From contig OZ252261.1 in the NCBI GenBank assembly GCA_965249955.1, positions 1,550,001 to 1,614,000 on the forward strand: a DNA stretch of 64,000 bases. Reading direction: 5' to 3'. This DNA comes from SB11 sp965249955. Lineage in GTDB: Bacteria; Bacteroidota; Bacteroidia; UBA8524. The translations under genes and the position numbers were made by a program. The notes beneath the pieces were generated by a model that was not told where the DNA came from, made no database searches, and worked only from the letters and a program-made list of their open reading frames with translations. Within the stretch, counting starts at the first letter, position 1. Every line of letters begins with the position of its first letter. Shown piece by piece: positions 43,636 through 52,545 of the stretch.

Positions 43636-45756
43636 CTATGCTTTTATATCGGGTTGTTTTTCACCGGTAACATCGGGTGTTTTAAGGGTGTTTTCAACTT
43701 CTTCAGCCGCAGGAAGTACTGTAGATATGGGGCTGGCTGGCTTGTTATCCATATACTCCTCGTAGCTGGTTTTGCTATCAAAAGGGCGTTTGCCTATTAA
43801 ACGTTCCAAATCAGTTTGGAAGATTATTTCTTTGGCCAACAATTCTTTGGCTATTATTTCAAGCTCACCTCTTTTATCTTGCAATAGTTGTTTGGTGCGT
43901 TCGTATGCGTTTGCAATCAGTATGCGCACTTCAATATCTATCAGTTCAGCGGTTTTATCACTGTATGGTTTTCCAAAACCGTACTCACCTTGTGGGTCAT
44001 TAAACGATACATTACCTACTTTTTCGTTCATGCCGTAAAGGGTTACCATGCCGTAAGCCATTTTGGTAATTCGTTCCAAGTCGTTTTGTGCACCTGTGCT
44101 AATGCTGCCAAATATTATATCTTCAGCAACACGTCCGCCCAGTGTCATACACATCATGTCAATTAACTGCTCTTGGCGATACAGGTATTGCTCTTTAGGT
44201 AAATATTGGGCATAACCTAATGCAGCAACACCGCGAGGAACTATTGATACTTTTACCAACGGGTCGGCAAATTCTAAAAACCAACCGGCTATGGCGTGGC
44301 CTGCCTCGTGGTAGGCTACTATTTTCTTTTCTTCGGGTGATATAATTTTGTTTTTCTTTTCAAGACCACCAATCACACGGTCGATAGCATCTTGAAAATC
44401 TTCCATTTCAATGCTTTTCTTGTTCCTACGGGCAGCTATTAGTGCTGCTTCGTTACAAACGTTAGCTATTTCAGCACCTGCAAAACCGGGGGTTTGTGCC
44501 GATAGTTTTTTGGCATCAACATCAGTGCCTAGTGTAAGTGGTTTTAGGTGAACTTTAAATATTTGCTCACGGCCTACCAAATCAGGAGAGTCGATAGATA
44601 TTTGCCTATCAAAACGACCCGGACGTAATAATGCGCTATCCAATACATCAGGGCGGTTGGTTGCGGCTAGTATAATAACTCCGCTATCAGTACCAAATCC
44701 GTCCATTTCTGTAAGCAGTTGGTTTAGGGTACTTTCGCGCTCATCGTTACCACCTGTTACCATGTTTTTACCACGGGCACGGCCAATAGCATCAATCTCA
44801 TCTATAAAAATAATACACGGCGCTTTTTCTTTTGCTTGGCGGAACAAATCGCGAACACGAGAAGCTCCAACACCCACAAACATCTCAACAAAATCAGAAC
44901 CTGAAAGTGAGAAGAAAGGTACGTTTGCCTCGCCTGCTACTGCTTTTGCCAATAGGGTTTTACCTGTACCGGGTGAGCCTACTAAAAGAGCACCTTTTGG
45001 TATTTTGCCCCCAAGTTGGGTGTATTTTTGTGGATTTTTAAGAAAATCAACTATCTCCATCACTTCAACTTTGGCCTCTTCTAGTCCTGCCACATCGTTA
45101 AAGGTTACGTTTACTTGGGTGTCTTTATCAAACAATTGGGCTTTTGATTTGCCAATGTTGAATATTTGCGAGCCAGGGCCGCCTGCTCCTCCGCCACCGC
45201 CCATGCGGCGCATAAAAAACAAGAAGATAACCAGTATTAGTATTATTGGCCCTATAACCTGAAACAGCTCAAACAATAAGTTACGGCGGGTTTCATTAAC
45301 GGCATATACTTTTTCTTCGTCGCTTACGGTTTTTTGTGCCTCGTCTATTCGCTTGCTAAATACTTCGTAGTTACCAATATCAAGCTGAAAATGTGGTGTT
45401 TTTTCACCAAACAAGCCTGTACCTTTTGATTTTAGCTCTTTTTTATATTTTTCGTTTTCAAGGGCTTTGTCTTTTAGGTATACCTCAGCAATTTTTTCGT
45501 TCACAATCACAATTTTCTTAACGTCTTTGCTTTTCAGCATTTCAAGAAGCTCTTTTGTGTTGGTTTCGGCGGGGCTGTTGTAGCTAGGGAAAAACAGCAT
45601 TAGCATTAATAAAGTAGCTATAATGCCATATACCCAATACAAGTTAAATTTTGGGCCTGCCGGTTTTCCTTTAATGGGTTTTTTATTAAAGGGGTTGGTA
45701 TTGCGATTTTTAGTATCGTTTTCCTGTGGGCGTTTCAAATTTTCCTTCTCCTGCAT
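43636..45756 (-). CDS. ftsH: ATP-dependent zinc metalloprotease FtsH
   Basis: Membrane-bound AAA+ protease for quality control of membrane and regulatory proteins. Of 706 residues, two transmembrane helices (about 41-58 and 165-182) flank the periplasmic domain. The AAA module has Walker A GSPGTGKT (260-267) and Walker B IIFIDEID (315-322), and the peptidase site is HEAGH (483-487). A glycine-rich linker follows TM2. The C-terminal tail is acidic and Pro-rich. Complete in all parts. Confidence 0.97.
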   Translation of the reverse strand: MQEKENLKRPQENDTKNRNTNPFNKKPIKGKPAGPKFNLYWVYGIIATLLMLMLFFPSYNSPAETNTKELLEMLKSKDVKKIVIVNEKIAEVYLKDKALENEKYKKELKSKGTGLFGEKTPHFQLDIGNYEVFSKRIDEAQKTVSDEEKVYAVNETRRNLLFELFQVIGPIILILVIFLFFMRRMGGGGGAGGPGSQIFNIGKSKAQLFDKDTQVNVTFNDVAGLEEAKVEVMEIVDFLKNPQKYTQLGGKIPKGALLVGSPGTGKTLLAKAVAGEANVPFFSLSGSDFVEMFVGVGASRVRDLFRQAKEKAPCIIFIDEIDAIGRARGKNMVTGGNDERESTLNQLLTEMDGFGTDSGVIILAATNRPDVLDSALLRPGRFDRQISIDSPDLVGREQIFKVHLKPLTLGTDVDAKKLSAQTPGFAGAEIANVCNEAALIAARRNKKSIEMEDFQDAIDRVIGGLEKKNKIISPEEKKIVAYHEAGHAIAGWFLEFADPLVKVSIVPRGVAALGYAQYLPKEQYLYRQEQLIDMMCMTLGGRVAEDIIFGSISTGAQNDLERITKMAYGMVTLYGMNEKVGNVSFNDPQGEYGFGKPYSDKTAELIDIEVRILIANAYERTKQLLQDKRGELEIIAKELLAKEIIFQTDLERLIGKRPFDSKTSYEEYMDNKPASPISTVLPAAEEVENTLKTPDVTGEKQPDIKA

Positions 45757-46080
45757 TATTTCGGTCTTTGTCTTTTTGAATGTAACGGATGGTGTTTGGA
45801 AAGGTTTAACAAACCGTCAAAAATATCTATTAAAATCGGGTTTAAAAAAGTTAAACTTTCACAGCCCATCACTCAAAAACTAATCCAAGCAATTTGCTTT
45901 GTCGATAAACGTTGTTTTATAGGGGACAAAAGCCTGTTGTCTCTGCCAAAATAAAAGGGCAAAGCAAAAAAGCCTGCCATTATAGCAGGCAAAGGGATTT
46001 TTAGAGTTAAAGCCGGTTTTTCTTCATTTCTATCAAAACAAATACTACCGGTGCTATTTGCACGTTACTTATTTTTGAGA
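45757..46080. other. 324-bp divergent intergenic region with minus-strand hairpin
   Basis: This gap separates ftsH and the CHAP gene, which point away from each other. A hairpin (GCCTGC 45972-45977, GCAGGC 45985-45990, 7-nt loop) is followed, on the minus strand only, by six T, so it reads as a terminator pointing toward ftsH although no gene on that strand precedes it. A TATTTTTG box next to the CHAP start is listed separately. Nothing else was recognised. Confidence 0.5.
46070..46077 (+). promoter_or_regulatory. -7 box TATTTTTG three bases before ATG
   Basis: The octamer matches TAnnTTTG and ends 3 nt before the ATG at 46081, consistent with a leaderless transcript and with choosing this ATG over an upstream in-frame start. 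Confidence 0.45.
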
Positions 46081-46695
46081 ATGAAAAAGGCTTCACTGTT
46101 TATACTTATTGCGCTACTGTTGGGCACTGCGGGTGTGGCTTTTTATACCAAAAGCCCAAAAGTGCAAGCTATGGTAGGCGGTACTTTTACCAACTACGAG
46201 GTTGGCGATGCTGTGGATAGCATTAACAGAGTGGCGGTATATTACAATGGTGCGGTAGCCCATACGGGCGAACGACATTTGGCTGCCGATGGCTACAATT
46301 ATGGACTGCGTTGGCAATGTGTAGAGTTTGTAAAACGATACTATTACGACCACCTGAAACACAAAATGCCAAATACCTACGGCAACGCAAAAGATTTTTT
46401 TAACACTAGCTTAGATGATGGAGAACTAAATACCGACCGTAATTTGTTGCAGTACAAAAACGGCAGTAAAACCTTGCCCCGTGTAAATGATTTATTGGTG
46501 TTTAGTGCTGTTACTTTTAATAAATACGGGCATGTAGCGATAGTATCAAAGGCCGACAGTACACAAATAGAAATGATACAGCAAAACCCGGGGCCTACAG
46601 CATCATCAAGGGTTGTGTATGCGGTAGAAAAACGCAACGGCAAGTGGTATATTGATAGAAATGATTTGCTGGGCTGGCTTCGTAAAAAGGAGTAG
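46081..46695 (+). CDS. CHAP-domain amidase/peptidase, exported
   Basis: With the ATG at 46081 the product has 204 residues: an N-terminal hydrophobic signal or anchor (about 4-22), then a CHAP domain. The catalytic Cys lies in RWQCVEFVKRYY (about 80) and the His in KYGHVAIV (about 150), followed by an acidic partner region IEMIQQNPG. CHAP enzymes cut peptidoglycan peptides or amide bonds in polyamines. Activity on the cell wall is inferred. A two-hairpin repeat follows the gene. Confidence 0.85.
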   Translation: MKKASLFILIALLLGTAGVAFYTKSPKVQAMVGGTFTNYEVGDAVDSINRVAVYYNGAVAHTGERHLAADGYNYGLRWQCVEFVKRYYYDHLKHKMPNTYGNAKDFFNTSLDDGELNTDRNLLQYKNGSKTLPRVNDLLVFSAVTFNKYGHVAIVSKADSTQIEMIQQNPGPTASSRVVYAVEKRNGKWYIDRNDLLGWLRKKE

Positions 46696-46706
46696 TATAC
46701 CATTGT

Positions 46707-46770
46707 TGATGGTTATAAAACCCATCACTTTAAAAATACAGTGCAAAGGGGGACTTTAAGTCCCCCTTTG
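46707..46770. repeat. two-hairpin palindromic repeat, copy B
   Basis: A small hairpin (TGATGG 46707-46712, CCATCA 46722-46727) is followed by a GC-rich hairpin with 13-bp arms (46744-46756 and 46758-46770). Sequence between and around the hairpins matches the repeat at 2755-2825 (shared TTGTTG, ACTTT, ACAG, GCAAAG and GGACTT.AAGTCC blocks). Confidence 0.72.
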
Positions 46771-46807
46771 TGTTACTATACCTTGTTACACGAGGCTGAT
46801 TTTTTAG

Positions 46808-46922
46808 TTAACTCACCCCGAATGATTAATTTAGTACCGATGTTCATAATTCTCCCTCTCTTTGCAAGGAGAGGGGCGCAGTTATGTGGTTTCGGCTTTC
46901 CCATAAAATTGGGGTGAGTTAA
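46808..46922 (+). mobile_element. MITE-like element, copy 1 (115 bp)
   Basis: Terminal inverted repeats TTAACTCACCCC (46808-46819) and GGGGTGAGTTAA (46911-46922) bound a non-coding 115-bp element with an internal CCCTCTC/GAGAGGGG hairpin. Read on the opposite strand it aligns along its whole length with the element at 58838-58955. There is no coding capacity and no transposase in the window. Confidence 0.75.
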
Positions 46923-46964
46923 AAATCGACTGCTATTTTTTAGGTTGCGAGTAAATGGGCATAG

Positions 46965-48284
46965 TTAAACAATAGCCTCAGCAGCTTTTTCTAAAGCAAT
47001 ACCTCGTGATGCTTTAAACAGTATGTAGCTGTTTTGCAGCGGATTTTGTATAAAATGTTGTTTTAGTGCTTCTGCATTTTCAAATGCCTGTGCATCCATT
47101 AACTGGGCATAAGGGGCAAACAAAGGGCCTACGCAATACACGGTTTCAAAGCCCAGTTGCTTACAAAGCTGTGCCATAGCCTCATGCTCGGTAGGGGCAA
47201 AGCTGCCTAGCTCTAGCATATCGCCCATAACTACCACTTTGTTGGGCACTTGGTAGGCGGCAAAGTTTTTTAGTGCGGCTTCCATACTGCTTGGGTTGGC
47301 GTTGTAGCAATCCATGTACAAGGTGTTGCTGCCTTTTACCACAATTTGCGAGCGGTTGTTGGTGGGCGTATACCCTGCTACTGCTTCTTGTATCAGAGCG
47401 GCATCAACATTAAAGTAGTGCCCTATGGCAGCAGCAGCCATTATATTTTCAAAATTATACTCACCGCTAAGTTGTGCCACTGTTTTGCCTTCAGTATTGG
47501 GTAATTGACAATGTATATTGGGGTTGGCCTGTAATAAACGGCCTGTATAATCAGCACTAAAAACCTCTTTATCGGCAGTGGTATAACCGTATTTATACAC
47601 CCGCTCCAATCGTGATGCCATACGGCACAGCCACTCGTTATTAGCGTTTACAAAAGCCAATCCGTTGTTTTTTAGCAAGTGCAGGTATAATATGCTCTCT
47701 TCTTTGGCAATGGCTTCCATACTGCCAAAACCCTCAAGATGTTCTTTGCCTATATTGGTAGTAATGCCATAGTTGGGTTGTGTTATGGTGCAAAGCTCTT
47801 CCATATCGCCGGGTTGGTTGGTGCCCATTTCTATCACCGCCATTTCAATATCGGGCTTTATGGCTAGTAGGGTTAGCGGCACACCAATATGGTTGTTTAG
47901 GTTGCCTTTGGTGGCGTATGTGCGGTATTTTTTTGCCAATACGGCTAGCAATAATTCTTTGGTGGTGGTTTTTCCGTTACTGCCACCAATGGCTATAAAA
48001 GGTATTTGTAGCTGTTGGCGGTGGTAAGTAGCCAACTGCTGCAGGGTTTGTAGTACGTTTTTTACTTTGTATACCCTTGCATCATTTGTTGTTATGGTTT
48101 CATCAACAATAGCGTAGGCAGCTCCTTTGCTTAGTGCATCAATTGCAAAGGTGTTGCCGTTAAAGTTTGCTCCTTTTAGCGCAAAGAATACACTGTTGGG
48201 TAATATATTTCGGGTATCTGTACACACAGTATAACTTTGGGTATACAGGGCATACAGTTGTTGTATGGTGTTTAGCTGTTGCAT
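46965..48284 (-). CDS. murF: UDP-N-acetylmuramoyl-tripeptide--D-alanyl-D-alanine ligase
   Basis: Adds D-Ala-D-Ala to the UDP-MurNAc-tripeptide, the last cytoplasmic step of the peptidoglycan precursor. The 439 residues show the Mur ligase ATP loop IGGSNGKTTTKE (99-110), the EMGTNQPGDMEELC segment, and the YNANPSSMEAAL and GDMLELG blocks of the C-terminal domain. It is not in a mur-fts cluster here. It is divergent from the FG-GAP T9SS gene. Confidence 0.95.
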   Translation of the reverse strand: MQQLNTIQQLYALYTQSYTVCTDTRNILPNSVFFALKGANFNGNTFAIDALSKGAAYAIVDETITTNDARVYKVKNVLQTLQQLATYHRQQLQIPFIAIGGSNGKTTTKELLLAVLAKKYRTYATKGNLNNHIGVPLTLLAIKPDIEMAVIEMGTNQPGDMEELCTITQPNYGITTNIGKEHLEGFGSMEAIAKEESILYLHLLKNNGLAFVNANNEWLCRMASRLERVYKYGYTTADKEVFSADYTGRLLQANPNIHCQLPNTEGKTVAQLSGEYNFENIMAAAAIGHYFNVDAALIQEAVAGYTPTNNRSQIVVKGSNTLYMDCYNANPSSMEAALKNFAAYQVPNKVVVMGDMLELGSFAPTEHEAMAQLCKQLGFETVYCVGPLFAPYAQLMDAQAFENAEALKQHFIQNPLQNSYILFKASRGIALEKAAEAIV

Positions 48285-48408
48285 TTATAGTGCAAGATTA
48301 GCGGTTGTTTTCTCAATCAAAAAACTAGGTGCGGCTTTTTTTATTACTTTGGGGCAACAAAAACCCAAAAATAGCACTCTCTTATATTATAAAACCTATA
48401 TTGTTTTT

Positions 48409-50739
48409 ATGAAAAAGCTACTCTTACTTTTAACCGTTGTTGCATTATACTTTAGCTCGTTTGCACAAGGGCCAAAGTTTTATATAGAAAACTCTTTAGA
48501 GTTTAAAGCTACCAATGGCTTGCCTATTCCATACCCTTTTGTGGGTGGCTTTTTATCGCCCCAATTTTCTAACATCGATTTGAACAATGATGGTAAAAAA
48601 GACTTGTTTATTTTTGATAGAGGGGGCAACAAAGTACTTACTTTTTTAAATGCTATGGGGCCAAACGGTGCCAATTGGGTATATGCTCCCGATTACGAAA
48701 TGGCTTTTCCTAAAATGACATCGTGGGCATTATTGGTGGATTATAATGGCGACGGAAAAGAGGACATTTTTACCGCTAGCGACCCTTTTACCTTTCCACA
48801 AGGGGTGGCGGTATACAAAAATATTTCTACAGGTGATATTCCTCAGTTTCAACTGGTTAAAAACCAGCTTACTGCCGACCAAAACATACAAGGACTACCC
48901 GAAGCACCAATTTACTGGATAACCGATGATATTTCGGCTATTGATGATGTAGATGGCGACGGCGATTTGGATATTTTAAGTTTTGATGCTTCGGCAGCCT
49001 CAATTACCATGTATGGCAATATTTCTAACGAAAAATCGTGGTCGTTAGATAGCTTAAACTTTAGGGTGTACGATGAGTGTTGGGGCGGGTTTCGCGAAAG
49101 CTTTTTCGATCGTTCAATTTCGCTAGGTGTACCTTGTTTTGGAAGCCGCTATTACAAAAGCGGAAAACACGCAGGATCGACCATGTTGTTGTTGGATATA
49201 GATAACGACAATGACAAAGACCTTGTATTGGGCGATGCCTCGTACGATGAGCTTTCTTTGCTTATCAACGGAAAAAAAGACTTCTCGTGGCCTTATGATA
49301 GTATGACGAAGTACGACACTATTTTTCCTAAAAATACTACAAAGGCAAAAATATACACCTTCCCTGCCTCGTTTTATGTAGATGCTAACATAGGGTCTTC
49401 ATCAAAAGATTTAATTATTGCTCCCAATGTAAAGGCTGGCGGCAGCAATCAAAACCAAATGTGGCTTTACGAAAACAAGGGCACTAATACAATGCCCGAC
49501 TTTCAGCTAAGTAAAAAGAATTTTTTACAAGAATGGACTATTGATTTTGGTTCGGGGGTTACGCCACGTTTTATTGATGTGGATGGTGATGGTGATTTGG
49601 ATTTAATAGCAGCACACCGTGGTGATTTTGAATTGACTTTTAATCGTGCTGATAGAGTTACTTTGTTTGAAAATACAGGCACAAAAACCAAAGCAGAATA
49701 CACGCACAAAACCGAAAACTACTTGGGTTTAATTAACGATAGTATTCGCGATATGAAACCTTGTTTTGGAGACCTGAATAACGATAAGAAGCCTGATATG
49801 CTTGTTGGTGATGCTGACGGACGTTTGCATTATTATCAAAACAATAGCTCGGGAAGTAGTTTGTCTTTTGCGCCACGCGTGAAAAACTATATGAAAATTG
49901 ATGTGGGCGTTAGTGCCGTACCACAAATTACCGATTTGGATGGCGACCAACTGCCTGATCTTGTTATTGGTACAGGCGCAGGTATTGTTAGTTATTTTAA
50001 AAATAAAGGAACGGCCAGCGCTCCCTTTTTCGATTCTTTGCCTACCATTGATACACTGGGCAAAGTGTTTATTAACGATTTTTATTGGTACTACATTACC
50101 GATGCTATGGGAAGTATTATCGACTCTATAAGAACATATAATAATGTAGGCTATGCAGCTCCCTTTATTGGCGACCTTGATGGTGATGGAAAACGTGAGC
50201 TTTTGGTGGGGAGTGATGCAGGTAAGTTATGGTTGTTTAACAATATTGAAGGCAATATAAACGGTGCTTTTACTGAGATTGACACTTTTGTGTACAATAA
50301 TATTAGTAAAGATTTTGGAGGCATTAATTTAGGCGCACGCATAGTGCCCGAAGTTGCTAACCTTAGTGATTCAGCAGGAAGTAAACCCGTTGTGTTGTTG
50401 GGCAATTTTAGGGGTGGACTTAATTTTTTAAATGCCGTGCGCGATTCTACCAAAAGAACTATTAGTGTGCCTGAAATTGTAGAAGAACTGGCTGTTAGTG
50501 TTTACCCCAACCCTACTAAGGGGCAAATAAACATAAACCGCAACTTGCAACAATACGATGGTAGCTTGGTGATACGCATAAACGATATGCTGGGTAGAGA
50601 GGTGTTTTATGGCTCGCTTGAAAGAGGCCTTGCTACCTACACAATAGATTTAAGTAACCAAGGTGCCGGTATTTATTATGTATACCTAAGCGATGGCAGC
50701 CAATACCGCACTGTACAAAGAGTATCAGTTATAAAATAA
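48409..50739 (+). CDS. secreted FG-GAP/VCBS repeat protein with T9SS type A sorting domain
   Basis: Started at the ATG at 48409, which gives a clean signal peptide (ending SFAQ), the product has 776 residues. At least eight calcium-binding repeats of the DxDxDGxxD type are visible, for example DLNNDGKKDLF, DYNGDGKEDIF, DVDGDGDLDIL and DLDGDGKRELL, which build an integrin-like beta-propeller. A C-terminal sorting domain begins VYPNPTKGQI. The long in-frame extension upstream of 48409 overlaps the murF start and is not used. Probably a surface binding or adhesion protein. Confidence 0.88.
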   Translation: MKKLLLLLTVVALYFSSFAQGPKFYIENSLEFKATNGLPIPYPFVGGFLSPQFSNIDLNNDGKKDLFIFDRGGNKVLTFLNAMGPNGANWVYAPDYEMAFPKMTSWALLVDYNGDGKEDIFTASDPFTFPQGVAVYKNISTGDIPQFQLVKNQLTADQNIQGLPEAPIYWITDDISAIDDVDGDGDLDILSFDASAASITMYGNISNEKSWSLDSLNFRVYDECWGGFRESFFDRSISLGVPCFGSRYYKSGKHAGSTMLLLDIDNDNDKDLVLGDASYDELSLLINGKKDFSWPYDSMTKYDTIFPKNTTKAKIYTFPASFYVDANIGSSSKDLIIAPNVKAGGSNQNQMWLYENKGTNTMPDFQLSKKNFLQEWTIDFGSGVTPRFIDVDGDGDLDLIAAHRGDFELTFNRADRVTLFENTGTKTKAEYTHKTENYLGLINDSIRDMKPCFGDLNNDKKPDMLVGDADGRLHYYQNNSSGSSLSFAPRVKNYMKIDVGVSAVPQITDLDGDQLPDLVIGTGAGIVSYFKNKGTASAPFFDSLPTIDTLGKVFINDFYWYYITDAMGSIIDSIRTYNNVGYAAPFIGDLDGDGKRELLVGSDAGKLWLFNNIEGNINGAFTEIDTFVYNNISKDFGGINLGARIVPEVANLSDSAGSKPVVLLGNFRGGLNFLNAVRDSTKRTISVPEIVEELAVSVYPNPTKGQININRNLQQYDGSLVIRINDMLGREVFYGSLERGLATYTIDLSNQGAGIYYVYLSDGSQYRTVQRVSVIK

Positions 50740-50753
50740 TACTTATCACTAAG

Positions 50754-50786
50754 CCTCGCTTATTACAATTATGTTTATAGGCGAGG
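50754..50786. terminator. weak bidirectional hairpin between convergent genes
   Basis: Arms CCTCGC (50754-50759) and GCGAGG (50781-50786) with a 21-nt loop lie between the two stops and extend into the end of the histidine-kinase gene. The long loop makes this a weak call. Confidence 0.4.
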
Positions 50787-51857
50787 TTGCTTTGATAAAA
50801 AGGTAAGAGGAGAATCAACGCTCTTTTTTAAAGAGGGTAAATACACAGTAAAAGTAGTTCCTTGCCCTTCTGTACTTTCTAGTTTTATTGTGCCATTTGC
50901 TCTTTTAATATCTTGCTGTACGCTATAAAGTCCAAGCCCTGCACCCATTGATTTAGTGGTGCCCCTAAAAAAGATAGTAAACACCTTTTTTTGTAAATTT
51001 TTGGGTATACCTATACCGTTATCTTCTACAACAAACAAAACACCTTCCTTCTCGCTTTTTATTGTCACCTTTATCCGCGATTGCTCTACATCATCACTTT
51101 TATATTTTACTGCATTCTCTATCAAGTTAGTTAAAACCGATAGCACCATTTTTTTATTATAACAGTAAAAAGGCTCTGTAGTTTCAATAGAGGTGCTTAT
51201 TGCAACATTTTCATTAGGATAAACCTTATCAATATATTTAGTTATTCTACTTAGTGTAGCTTTAAAATCAACTAGCTGTGTTTTCTTTTGCGCGCTTCTC
51301 GACAATGCTATTTGTTGTAACTTAGTCAAAATGCCATCCAGCTTTTCTGCTTGCTTTTTAATTTCAGTTAGGCTAATGTATGAGAAATCATCGTCTAGTT
51401 TTGTTTCCTTTGTTTGAGTAGCTAGAACATCAGAAAGCAATAACACATTAACTATTGGTGTGCGCATATCATGTGTAAGCCTATACACCAATGCATTCAG
51501 CTCCTCAACTGTTTCAGCCAAATCGGTAATATTGCTTATTACCATTCCCAATAAACCCTCTGTTTTAAAAACTTTTATCCTAAAACGAAAAACGCCTAAA
51601 CTGGTGTGGGGGGTAAAATCTTCAATAGTTATGGGTTTTCCCTTTTTTAAAACCTCTAAATATTTTTCGCAATATTTTTGTTGACCTAAAACCGGGAATA
51701 CTTTGCTTATATTTTTTCCTATAACATCAACTTTTCGAAATTTAAACAGCTCCAATCCCGCCTTATTAAATTCAACTATGTTAAGGTTCTCATCGTAAAG
51801 AACCAAAACCTCCCCGGCATTATCAAAAAAAGAAATAAGAGCTTTTGTTTTGGGCAT
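50775..51857 (-). CDS. PAS-domain sensor histidine kinase
   Basis: A 360-residue soluble kinase with no transmembrane segment. A PAS domain occupies about 10-112, followed by an HisKA dimerisation helix with the phospho-acceptor His129 in RLTHDMRTP and an HATPase_c domain (N box LIENAVKYK, G1 box VEDNGIGIPKN, G2 box GAGLGLYSV). It should sense a cytoplasmic signal such as redox state or a ligand. No response-regulator gene adjoins it, so it is an orphan kinase. Confidence 0.9.
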   Translation of the reverse strand: MPKTKALISFFDNAGEVLVLYDENLNIVEFNKAGLELFKFRKVDVIGKNISKVFPVLGQQKYCEKYLEVLKKGKPITIEDFTPHTSLGVFRFRIKVFKTEGLLGMVISNITDLAETVEELNALVYRLTHDMRTPIVNVLLLSDVLATQTKETKLDDDFSYISLTEIKKQAEKLDGILTKLQQIALSRSAQKKTQLVDFKATLSRITKYIDKVYPNENVAISTSIETTEPFYCYNKKMVLSVLTNLIENAVKYKSDDVEQSRIKVTIKSEKEGVLFVVEDNGIGIPKNLQKKVFTIFFRGTTKSMGAGLGLYSVQQDIKRANGTIKLESTEGQGTTFTVYLPSLKKSVDSPLTFLSKQPRL

Positions 51858-52130
51858 TATGGTTTATTTAAAAAAAGATGTGTCGCTACAACAAATGTGC
51901 TGATAATATTTGTTTGACGTAGAGTCTTTAGCAAAAAAACAATGTTTTTTAACAAAAACCTAAACAAAACACTTCATTTTATTAGTGTTAAAGCAACACT
52001 CAGCCCTACTATTTTACATTTGAGAATGAGTATGTTGCATTTCAGCCTCAAGCACTTAATTAGGGTACAAGAGCGCAATACCTTTGTGTTGTACATTTTA
52101 AAAAAAGTACCACTTAATTTTTTAAACAAC

Positions 52131-52508
52131 ATGAAACATAACGCAATAATTATAGCCCTGCTAATAGCTCTTTTTACCTTTAGCACAGCACAGGCGGGCA
52201 ACGGTGATACAACCAAAGGCGGTTCTCCTCAGGCACAATTGTTTGTGGCTGATGGCATACAAGCATTGGTAAAAGTTAAAAATAACAACGCACTAGAATT
52301 AGTATTTAACAAGGCCGATAAAGAAAAACTAAAAATATACATATACAGTGATGGAGTATTGCTTTTTAAAGACTGGTTTCGCAATACCCAAAACGGTAAA
52401 ATTACTTACGACATCAGTTCTTTTCCTACAGGAACATACACCGTTAAATTGGTGAAGGGTAACGCCGAGTTCGAAAGGGAATTTACCAAAGTTTCTGCGC
52501 AAAACTAA
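52131..52508 (+). CDS. small exported beta-sandwich protein (DUF3244-like)
   Basis: Started at the ATG at 52131, the protein has 125 residues and a signal peptide ending STAQA (about 20). The rest is a single beta domain (LKIYIYSDGVLLFKDWF, TYDISSFPTGTYTVKLVKG), resembling the C-terminal T9SS-like or DUF3244 fold but without the PNP motif. Upstream in-frame sequence back to 51942 has no coding character. It precedes the LytS-type kinase gene by 37 bp and may be co-transcribed. Function unknown. Confidence 0.65.
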   Translation: MKHNAIIIALLIALFTFSTAQAGNGDTTKGGSPQAQLFVADGIQALVKVKNNNALELVFNKADKEKLKIYIYSDGVLLFKDWFRNTQNGKITYDISSFPTGTYTVKLVKGNAEFEREFTKVSAQN

Positions 52509-52545
52509 TTAACTTTGGGTGCTGTGAAGCATCTGATGTCGTTTT

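Noticed and set aside
48265..48408. Longer N-terminus for the FG-GAP protein
   Set aside because: It would overlap the divergent murF start and hide the clear signal peptide beginning at 48409.
51942..52130. N-terminal extension of the 125-residue exported protein
   Set aside because: It lacks coding character and would bury the signal peptide.
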